From NCBI RefSeq assembly GCF_022458985.1, contig NC_061774.1, positions 16,454,197-16,518,196 of the forward strand: 64,000 nt of DNA. Direction: 5' to 3'. Of the stretch, positions 37,349-64,000 are shown piece after piece. This DNA is from Mugil cephalus. Lineage: Eukaryota; Chordata; Actinopteri; Mugiliformes; Mugilidae. The position numbers were made by a program, and so were the translations under genes. Position 1 is the stretch's first letter; every line of letters starts with the position of its first letter. Below the pieces are notes generated by a model. The model was not told the DNA's origin and ran no database searches. It saw only the letters and a list, made by a program, of their open reading frames with translations.

Positions 37349-40337
37349 CGTGTGTGTTCGTGCGTGTCTTCAGGTACCAGGAAACTTCCACGTGTCGACG
37401 CACAGCGCCACAGCGCAGCCCCAGAACCCTGACATGACTCACATCATCCACAAGCTGGCATTTGGAGAAAAGCTCCAGGTCGGGACACGCAAGAAAGAGA
37501 CACAATAATCTGCAATATGAAGACTTTAACGTGGATCTGTTTCCTCTCGACAGGTACAGAAAGTCCAAGGAGCCTTTAACGCTTTAGGAGGGGCCGACAG
37601 GCTGGCATCTAATCGTATGTATCCGCTCGCACATGAACTCATTCTAGCCACTATGTGACATTTATGTAAGCCTGCCTGCTGACATAGGATGAGGGAATGA
37701 AATTAGACACCTCGTGGGCAGCTCTTGAATCCAAGCTGAGAGGAAGCTGTCACACAGCTGACTCCGGCAGCTTTCGTCTTCATGACTTCATCTCGGATCG
37801 AAGTAACTTTTTATTTAATCGAAGTAATTTCCTTGCAGCTCTGGCCTCACATGACTACATACTGAAGATTGTACCAACTGTATACGAAGACCTGTCAGGC
37901 AGACAGAGGTTCTCCTACCAGTACACAGTAGCCAACAAGGTACTGTATCTCAGCACTCCCTATTCCTTTCGGGTTCATGATATGTTTTTGGACTTCTCAT
38001 GGAGGCAGCGTGATCTTCCCAACATATGGCCAGAGCACGTACTGCTGTGCTAACTTGTGCACTCACCTGGAAGTGAAAGCCCACCCCTGGTGACTGGAAA
38101 CGCTGCCCCACGATGTCAACAAACCATAAACACACTTCCTAGAACTGTGTTGACTGACAGCTGGGTTGGGAGTGTGGACTAATAACAGTGCAGGTCAGCT
38201 GTGGAGCTGGGAAGATGAGGGCCTGAGCAAGATATTCCAAAACTTCCATTTCCAAAGTATAAATAAAGGCCAGGCTGATGCACACATCTGAGCTTCGGGC
38301 TGTAACAAAAGCCCATGTCATGGCCCGCCTTGCTATTCAATGTTTGTCATAAACACACACTGTAGGCTACTTACGATTATTTAATTTGAGTATTAATTGA
38401 CCATCGTTCATTTTCAATTAGTCATTTATGACTTTTGAGTGACTTCACCCATAAACGCCGCTGCCACCATGAAAGATAATAATGAGAATTGTGCTGGATT
38501 TATTTATTTATAAATTGAATGGGATTGATGTGTTCATTTTTGAGCGTGTCGCTTTTTCTTGCCAGCGCAAAGCTTCAAAGCTCATTGAAATTTGTGACGC
38601 TTCTCTTTTCTCCTTTCCACGCTTCCAGGAGTACGTTGCTTACAGCCACACGGGCAGAATTATCCCAGCAATCTGGTTCAGATACGACCTCAGCCCGATC
38701 ACAGTCAAGTACACAGAGAGGAGGCAGCCATTCTACCGCTTCATCACAACAGTGAGTGAATTAATCATTTTCAATTACATTTGAGTGCATTTCTTTTTGG
38801 TTTAGTTAAATGTGTTAATGTTTTGGCTAACGAGTACTTTGTGTCGATCAAGTGAATCCAGTGTTAAGCCATGTTAAGCTGCGCTAAGACAAAACAAGTC
38901 TGATCTCAGCTGTAATCATTGTTTATTGCCAACAGTAAATGTTAATGTTATAACATCCTAAACTGAGAGGGTGAACATTGCACCTATTAAACTTCAGAGA
39001 AGCCTCTTTGATGAGTGCCGAAAGGTCGTCAAGGAATCAAAAACAAGTCCAGTTGCCTTTTGTTTTTAGCCTTGTTTTTAGCATGTTCACATGGCAATGT
39101 TAGGATTTACTTTATTTTTATTCACATGACCCTGCTATTTATGCTAAATTATAGCCTCAAAAAAAGTTAACCAGCATAGCTGTGAACTGGTATCGTTCAA
39201 GGAGAATAAATACAACAAATATAAATGAAGCTAACGACTTCAGTTTCCTTCAGTTCTCTGAAGTATTTTTGTGCCTTTTAGCTAAAACTTCAATGGTCAA
39301 CCAACAAAGTTAGCGGTTAGCTGGTGAAAAGAAGCATTTAGCTGCTAAATGGACAGATATTTCCTCCGGTCACTAAAATGAGAATTAGTATAAGACTTTT
39401 ATGTGTCATGTAGGCATTAACTAAAATCACATCCTAAAGGCTAATGCTAAATAAATGCTCTGTGTCTGCTGAATGTGTAGCAGGGCACCTGTTAGGTAGC
39501 ATGCTAGCCAAAGCAACTTTACAGCTTACTATTATAGGTTAGTTTTGTGTTTACACGTTGTTTCACTGCTCTGTTTCCCCAAAACTGGGTTAATTGAAGA
39601 TTAATCTAAAGTCAAGCTCTTCCTTTTGTGTCAGGAATCAAAATGGACATACCGTAAGTAACAAGGAAGGTAGCTAATGGTTATCTAGGCTAACCTGCTT
39701 AGCCATTTCCTCCTGCTTCCAGTTTGTGCACTAAACTAACCTACATGGAGCTTTTAAGTACAGCAACAATGGCAATATTGATTTAGTAGTGGAATAACTT
39801 CACTTCCCAAACTTCCCATTTGTATCTGACTCAACTTCCCCACCTCACCTTTTACGTCAAGAAAATTTAGGCTCAGGAGTAACCACCTCAACTGGAAAGT
39901 TTCCTGCTGCCTGATTAGTGGGTCAGGATTAAACTGGCTGCCTTCCTGATGAGCTACACCATTATTTGTTTTTGTGCTGTTTAGGTTTATCATGGCTTAA
40001 GGCATGGGCAGGAGATGACTGTGCTTATAGCGTGCTCGTGAGTGATGACTCAGAATTGTGAGTCAACATACAGCAGGGCTCTTTGCTGGATCCCATGCTG
40101 ACATGTCAGTGTAACGCAGCGTTGTGATTAAATATGACGAACACCTGCTGATACTGGGCCACAATAACCAGAGATAAAAATATCGAAGTTCTTAAATGCT
40201 GACATTAAAACCTAAAACCTTTTCTGCAGATTTGTGCCATTGTTGGAGGGACGTTCACGGTCGCGGGAATCATCGACTCGTGTATATTTACTGCTTCAGA
40301 GGCCTGGAAGAAGATCCAGATAGGAAAAATGTCATGA
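24011..40337 (+). CDS. ergic1: ER-Golgi intermediate compartment protein 1 (ERGIC-32)
   Basis: Ten coding exons: 24011-24030, 30151-30212, 33994-34066, 34484-34578, 36653-36777, 37374-37478, 37554-37614, 37839-37939, 38629-38751, 40230-40337. All are GT-AG, and they join to 873 nt, 290 residues plus stop, the same length as human ERGIC1. ERGIC1 is a two-pass membrane protein that cycles between ER, ERGIC and cis-Golgi and works with ERGIC2 and ERGIC3 in early secretory traffic. It begins MPFDVRRFDIYRKVPKD (cytosolic). Transmembrane segment 1 lies at about 27-48. The long luminal domain holds an NIS glycosylation site and the conserved blocks VNELYVDDPDKDSGGKIDV and HSATAQPQNPDMTH. Segment 2 (ICAIVGGTFTVAGIIDSCIF) and a short tail KKIQIGKMS close the protein. 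Identity to the mammalian protein is very high throughout, so the assignment over ERGIC2/ERGIC3 is secure. Exon 6 (105 nt) is a multiple of three and is preceded by an extreme TG tract. Confidence 0.97.
24292..24303. promoter_or_regulatory. ergic1: NRF1-type palindrome in ergic1 intron 1
   Basis: TGCGCATGCGCA, a perfect 12-bp palindrome and the ideal NRF1 consensus, lies 262 bp after the end of coding exon 1. Its position in the promoter-proximal first intron suggests a part in basal ergic1 transcription. Confidence 0.55.
24831..24901. repeat. 71-nt near-perfect hairpin flanked by TA (mariner-type MITE?)
   Basis: Arms 24831-24861 and 24871-24901 are 31 nt each and match at 29 of 31 positions, with a 9-nt loop (CATATTAAA). 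The outermost bases are TACAGAA and TTCTGTA, so TA stands at each edge, as after Tc1/mariner insertion. A second palindrome (24901-24920) and a direct repeat of TCAAAAAATATGATT (24922-24936) follow at once. It sits in ergic1 intron 1 in a pre-miRNA-like size range. Confidence 0.8.
25905..25998 (+). mobile_element. LINE-type 3' tail with (TTGGA)n
   Basis: The order CAGCACTTTGG, then AAATGCTCTATAAATAAAAC, then repeated GGATTGGATTG is the usual 3' end of a common fish LINE class. Only the tail remains, inside ergic1 intron 1. Confidence 0.5.
29896..29922. repeat. (GT)n microsatellite in ergic1 intron 1
   Basis: About 13 GT units. It lies 230 bp upstream of exon 2, too far to act as a splice-site tract. 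The rest of intron 1 shows poly(T)/poly(A) runs and no other exon. Confidence 0.9.
30863..31303. mobile_element. Inverted-repeat DNA element (MITE) in ergic1 intron 2
   Basis: The left end GGCCTGTTCAGACCTCGCAT and the inverse of the right end (GGCTTGTTCAGACCTTGCAT) match at 18 of 20 positions. Subterminal GATCTGATCAC/GATCGGAT blocks are also mirrored. The 0.44 kb interior codes for nothing. The terminal pattern is that of a widespread fish non-autonomous DNA element; a related fragment lies at 13840-13965. Confidence 0.65.
37255..37346 (+). repeat. (TG)46 tract at the end of ergic1 intron 5
   Basis: Forty-six perfect TG units, followed by an interrupted TTCGTGTG segment, end 27 bp before exon 6 (37374). 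The tract stands where the polypyrimidine tract would normally be, leaving only TCTTCAG as pyrimidine-rich sequence at the acceptor. Confidence 0.95.
38752..40229 (+). other. ergic1 intron 9, no feature recognised
   Basis: About 1.5 kb of unique-looking AT-rich sequence. No exon, RNA gene or clear transposon is seen. Confidence 0.5.
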
Positions 40338-42210
40338 GGACTGCTTCCCACCTCCCTCCTCGCATCTTATTTATAAGTGCAAAGTTGCTAGCCTGTTAGC
40401 TAAATCCAGTCCAGCTCCAAATGACTTCCTCGGGGAGATCGTATCACCGTGACCACTGAAGAGTCTCTGGCACCCGATATAACTACCAGGCTACACGGCT
40501 GCGTGTCTTTTACTGAAGATCCTTTCAGGCTCCATCTGCTCTGGTGACGTGTGGACGCTGACTATCACATGTCCGCTTCCTCCGTCTTCACTGTCAGGAG
40601 AGGAGAGGGAATCTCTTTTGTTACCGTTTGGATGAATTCTTACTTAAGTACTGTGTGTCAAGATTCAACCAGCTGCAGCTGATAGTTTTAAAATGAAGTT
40701 GGAAGAGAAAAAAAAGGCAGATTTCCAAAATTTGGTGCTAGCACGTTATCTCCCAAATCATTTTTAATTAATCCCTGAATTATTGACAGATAATTGAGCC
40801 TGTAAATGAGGTCAAGAAAAGATCATCTGTTAGTATATCAGTTTCACTGCACTATGTTGGGTTCCTCAAAACTCTAAAAAAACAGCGATTAATTGAAGGA
40901 AGTGTTGGGTTTATAAACCTTGAATCGACTGAACTGAAATCTAAAGTGTTTCCTGTCACTGAACTGCCTGTAGAAGTGCATTTTGCACCGTGCTACAGTC
41001 AGTCTGTCTAGTATTCAAGCCGCGTGCCTTTAGATTTACTGATTATCATCAGCTCTCATTTGTTTGACGCCCTCTTTCAGTGGCTGCCACGAAACCCGGT
41101 ATCTTCAGTGTGCTCTTCATGCATGTTTCAGTTTAAAGTGTTTACAGTTTATTTTCGCCTTTTTTTTTCTTTCCATAACATGGATCAATCGGTTCATTCC
41201 ATATATACCCAATATTTTACAATTAAATGTCTCCAGTTTTAACTTGAGAAATAAGGTGAAGGTTTAGTTTGTTTGATTTATTTACACGGTACATGGTACC
41301 GTTTTTTTGATTTTCATAAAGTTGTAAGTTGTGATGAAGGTTTGATTTTTGTACGGGGAGAACTATTTTGACCAATATTTTGTTTTAATTCTGTGGTTAA
41401 CTCTCCCTCTGCTCAAGTACAGTGATAATCAGGAGAACCAGTTTTTCTACTCCAAAGGTCATTCATTTCTTGTTCCGTCTCACGTTGCCCTGTAGTTACC
41501 CTTGAGTAAAAGGTACTGTAGAGGTTGCTGTTGTGTACTCTGTGTGTTTGTTTTTGACTGTCATTCTTTCACTTCGTTTTATTTCAACTATTCATTTTAT
41601 AGTCGGGGTTTTAATTGTAAGTAACGATTGCTGGTTGTCAACAAGAAGCTCGTTCCCTCAAAAAACACTGTTGACCTGAATATATCACAAATCATTTACA
41701 GAAAGTGAAAATGGAACCTTTACCTTTTTAAATTTTGGGATCCGTATTAAGCCCTCGTACCTCTTTATGAGGGGGTCCGGTGGACTTTGCACCCAGACGC
41801 CGCTCATTTGCCTCAGCTGGCAGCCTGTGCCGACACCCTGCAGGTTGTCATCTGTGATGTGAGCATGCACCACGGTGTTAAGCTGTCACAGCTATCATCA
41901 TGCTTACGTCCAGCTCCAGATAAGAGGTGCTTAGTGTGACTCACTCCTTTATTCACCCTGCATCCCTCTGTTTACCTCCGTCACTTATTATTAGTTAACG
42001 CCGTTGTGTAGCCAAGCGTCTACACCTCCACCAAGTGACACGGATTACACAAATATCATTTGTTTTGTTAAATGGTCCGCCGCATGGATCGTCACGCGGC
42101 TTGTCGCTTTTGCTTAAGTGCAAGAACCTGCACTTGCCTGGAATAGTGACCGGCCTATCTCCCGACTGCACAATCACCACAGACGTGAAACCGGCAAGAA
42201 GATAAATTTC

Positions 42211-42216
42211 TTTATT
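42211..42216 (-). terminator. flt4: Putative flt4 poly(A) signal
   Basis: TTTATT on the plus strand, that is AATAAA on the flt4 sense strand, 326 nt past the stop codon. Confidence 0.5.
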
Positions 42217-42238
42217 TCTTCCTACATGAGTCATAACA

Positions 42239-42244
42239 AATAAA
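42239..42244 (+). terminator. ergic1: Candidate distal ergic1 poly(A) signal
   Basis: AATAAA on the plus strand, only 22 bp from the flt4 signal on the opposite strand, so the two 3' ends may overlap by a few tens of bases. Confidence 0.4.
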
Positions 42245-42541
42245 GGAAGCTCTGTATATAAAAGATAAAAAATATAAATGCATATGCATAGAAAATACTA
42301 GCGTTTTTGTCGCGATGCTGCCACCCAGTGGCTGGTTAGAGGAACCTCAAGCACATGCGGCTCTGTCCATTTGTTCGAGGCAGCATAGACGAAGGATTTT
42401 GAGATGAGTAGAAGTCATAAGGATCAATCATAACCTGTTCTTCATTATTAAACGACTAGTTACATGTCAATAACTGCACTTATTCAACCTGAGCGCTCCA
42501 CTTTCTCTGTCCCGACCCCCTCCTTTCTTCGCCCCGCATCA

Positions 42542-61120
<18,579 letters not shown>

Positions 61121-64000
61121 CTGGGGAGAAGCGCAAACGCACAAACAGTCATGACATCTCTCCTCATTGACATGTAGAGCAGAGAGTGGGCAGTGGGCAA
61201 GAATTCAGAAGCACACCAAACAATATCCTGCGGTTTTATGAGATTTTTTTTTTTTTTTTTTTTACCCTTCCCACACTCTGGGTTGCATTTCAGATTAGCT
61301 TGCCTTCCAAAGCCAAGGCAATTATGTTCAATGTCCTAGCAACTAATGAAAAAAATATTGTGTTAATTTCTATTACTGGGATCTGCTGTGAGAGCTTCAT
61401 AACAGAATTAATGAAACGTGAAATGGAACTTTATTTTTGCTTTTTTCTCCTAAAGGCAAGTGGAAAATAATCAGGGTCAGTTTCACTTCTCTACTCTATT
61501 TATACCTGAATTATGGAAGTATATTTACCATACCTTACCTTGGATAATTTAGAAATGACTTTGGATTACAAATAATTAATACATATTGGCAAGGTAATAT
61601 GCTTAATTAAGATACTTAAAACATTAATCTTGATAAAGATCAATGTAGCATTGACGGTGTGAGTATGTTAGCATCTAATGAACTCAAAGCACACAACTAT
61701 TAAGTAAATTGAGGCAAAATATGGTAATATATACCTGCCAGAGTGAATGGACATTTAGACTACCTACAAATTGTAGGCAGATACAGCTAGCCTAGTTCAG
61801 TTTGCTTAGATACTTACCAGAGTTGAAAAAAGTTCAAAAATCTGCTTATCAACATCTAAAAAAAACACACTTAAAAGCTTGCTTTTTATGTCCAACATTA
61901 TGTTTCTACTTCTAGAGGCAGAAAGTTGAACTAAAGTGGCCTTTTCACGACTTACGGCCTACGCTAAAACGTGAACGCTACTCATTTTGTGTGCACGACC
62001 TCCCGCGTTCTACCAAGGATCGATCTACCAAGTTCCATTTGAAGACAGCAGTTATAATATATCTCATTTGTTTAATACATGCAAAAACCAAAGTGCATGA
62101 CAACCCTAATTCCTTGTCAAGAGGGTAGGAGCGCCAATCAGTCTTTAAGTGAATAATTCATGCTGCTCCACTAACGTTATTCATGCTGCTTGTTGCCGTT
62201 CTTATTTATATTTCTACCTTATTTATCTTATTTTATTTATCTTGTATAGTCACCGTTTAGTAGCATCTATATACTGTTTGCTAGTGTCTATATTATAGTT
62301 ACTATGGGTAACAATCCGGGACCTGACTGCATAATTTCGTTCCATTTCGTGCTTCTGTATGGTTGTGAATGACAAATAAATATCCTCGCATCCTTGAATC
62401 CTTGAGGTCTTTCAACTAAAACTAAAAAATCTTATCATCCTCTGCAGACTAATAAAAGGAAGGATTCCCCCCATATTACATATTTGGGCCCATTTTTAGT
62501 TATTTTATCTTTTCGTAAGATTATAATAACATCATAGCACAGTTTTATCATGGATATTTGCTTAAAGTGCAGACGCTCAGCTTTAATTTGAGACTATTAA
62601 AATAGAATTTTCCCCTACTCAGTTCCCTCCTTTCAGGAGGTGTAAACTGATTGGACTCAAAAGTAGTTTCGGGGACAGACAGCGGATATTCCATTTCATT
62701 GTTTTGTCATCAGATAAGTTGTGGAGTCAGCACATGTTGAGGAGGTCTCCGTGCGAGCGAGACGGGTCATCCTTGGGTCGCACGAATAAAACCAGGTCGT
62801 CAGATCGATAGTGGGAACGTTGGGAGGGGACAAATCAACAGCGTGTCACATTCTGAGAAAAAAAAACGCGACGCCCCGATGAGCTCAGCATCCTGGGCTA
62901 CGATGACAGGACAGAGGGGGAATATTTCGCAATGGCCCGAGTCACGCGCCTTGTGTCTGCCCTGATGGGGCAGCGTTTCTCTCACCAAAAGGGAAAACTG
63001 AAGGCAGAAAGACCCTCAAACAAGCAGCAGTTGCAGTAAAGTTCCCGTCAAGTAAGCCGTCACAAAGCTGGAAGCTCATTTTGGTTTGGTGTCCATGTGT
63101 TATACAGTTCAGTTAGTCACTGCCTGCAAGTTTTAAAAAATTTACCTTCTTTATTAGGTTACTTGTCCAATCGCTTTTGAGCCCCTGGAAATAGGGATAT
63201 GTATGTAAAAATGGTTATAATTCCTTTGTCTGACAGACTGCACGTTAAGCAGATATTCATTATATAACTGTAACTTCAGTAAAATAACAGTAAATAGCAA
63301 ATTAACAAAGTGGATGTGTCCTTGCAACAGATCCAGTTCTTATCATTCAAGATTATTCACGTTTCTAAGAGTAATTTCTCAAGCTGGGAGCAAAGCCCTG
63401 CACCATAAAGAATGCCTGATCTCTGCCTCTGAAATTCTCTTTCTTATACGTTCCACAGTGGATCCACATCGTGTGGTGCCACTCTTCTCCTAGGCTCCAG
63501 TGACCCTAGGAAGATGTAACCCAAAGTCCTGCTGTTATGTTACACCATCAGTTAAAAAAAAAAAAATGAAATTCAACTCGGATACGGCGCAAATGTCAAA
63601 AACAACCATGCGTCAGTCAGTGGCAGTGCCCATGAAATGTCACACTCTGTGCACGGAGCATGAGACGGAGTATCTGCCGACGCAGCTGAAGCAGAAACTG
63701 AGGTCGGGTGTCTTCGGCTCACGCCGAAGCCCACATGCAAAGGTCAGAGATGCAATGACTTCAGAAATGAAGCCTGGAAGGAAGCTGGTGGGTGTGGGTG
63801 AATAGTGGAAGGATATTCGGCAGAAACAGCCACAACAGGAATAGGAAATAAGTGAATATGGCCATCCAGAGAATCCATTATATATCAGAAGAGATGGAGA
63901 ATGGGAGAAAAGGCCCGCGGCCCTTCTTGGTAATATGTGTGTGTAGTTCAGTGCTTGTGTGTGTGCATTTAGGCATGTGTGAGTGCGATCTGCACTGCGA
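61121..64000 (-). other. flt4: flt4 intron and upstream part, no exon recognised
   Basis: I searched the minus strand for the preceding exons (the PPxIHEKE block and the WxWRPW block that come before RRR in vertebrate FLT4) and did not find them, so this stretch is probably a single intron. It holds a LINE tail near 62340-62404, a poly(T) run at about 61245-61263, and a perfect small hairpin (7-bp arms, 63712-63729). Confidence 0.55.
62330..62404 (+). mobile_element. 3' tail of a LINE-type retroposon
   Basis: The order TTTCGTGCTTCTGTATGG, GTGAATGACAAATAAATATC, then CCTTGAATCCTTGAG is the form of an L2-like LINE 3' end. The preceding 180 bp, rich in TTATTTAT, may be its 3' UTR. No coding part is seen. 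Confidence 0.5.

Larger units (their letters stand above)
40338..42260 (+). other. ergic1: ergic1 3' UTR (end uncertain)
   Basis: Starts after TGA at 40335-40337. Two candidate ends are visible: ATTAAA at 41222-41227, giving about 0.9 kb, and AATAAA at 42239-42244, giving about 1.9 kb. The longer form would run past the flt4 poly(A) signal on the other strand. No open frame in this interval resembles a protein. Confidence 0.5.
42195..42541 (-). other. flt4: flt4 3' UTR (estimated)
   Basis: Runs from the TAG stop to just beyond AATAAA (minus strand) at 42211-42216, about 350 nt. Further minus-strand AATAAA motifs (for example 41948-41953) could serve longer forms. Confidence 0.5.

Noticed and set aside
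37248..37568. Frame coding long His-Thr or Cys-Val repeats
   Set aside because: It is a direct translation of the (TG)46 microsatellite in an ergic1 intron.

Overview
The window is vertebrate nuclear DNA, almost certainly from a ray-finned (teleost) fish. It has small to medium introns with GT-AG borders, many (GT)n, (CA)n and (AAT)n microsatellites, fragments of fish-type Tc1-like transposons, LINE 3' tails and short inverted-repeat elements. Three protein-coding genes are supported, and their exons join in frame into full or near-full family-length proteins. The order is: a gene-poor left third; dusp1 on the minus strand (CDS 17867-20035); ergic1 on the plus strand (CDS 24011-40337); and the 3' two thirds of flt4 on the minus strand (CDS 42542-61120, running past the right edge). 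dusp1 and ergic1 are head to head with about 3.6 kb between their promoters. ergic1 and flt4 are tail to tail with about 2.2 kb between stop codons.

Region by region. 1-16959: no gene could be supported; it holds several degraded transposons (a hAT-like element at 6972-7920, two adjacent Tc1-like remnants at 9204-10075, inverted-repeat elements at 13840-13965 and 14585-15372) and otherwise unique sequence that may carry regulatory elements. 16960-20430: dusp1 with four coding exons, a 3' UTR of about 0.9 kb, a TATA box and two perfect CRE palindromes. 20430-23860: AT-rich intergenic DNA. 23860-42260: ergic1 with ten coding exons; intron 1 holds a near-perfect 71-nt hairpin flanked by TA, and intron 5 ends in a (TG)46 tract beside the exon 6 acceptor. 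42195-64000: flt4, with 20 exons in the window coding from the fourth Ig domain through the transmembrane segment and split tyrosine kinase to the stop codon. Its introns contain a LINE reverse-transcriptase relic, a second Tc1-like relic and several fold-back repeats.

The genes have unrelated roles. DUSP1 is an inducible nuclear phosphatase that switches off MAP kinases. ERGIC1 is a membrane protein cycling between ER, ERGIC and cis-Golgi. FLT4 (VEGFR-3) is the VEGF-C/D receptor of lymphatic and venous endothelium. FLT4 signals in part through ERK, which DUSP1 dampens, but the sequence shows no direct link. No new enzyme system or defence locus was found. The most unusual signals are at RNA level: two in-frame flt4 exons each sit between complementary (GT)n and (CA)n tracts, ergic1 exon 6 is preceded by a very long TG tract, ergic1 intron 1 carries a MADE1-like hairpin, and the dusp1 3' UTR contains a perfect 23-bp palindrome.
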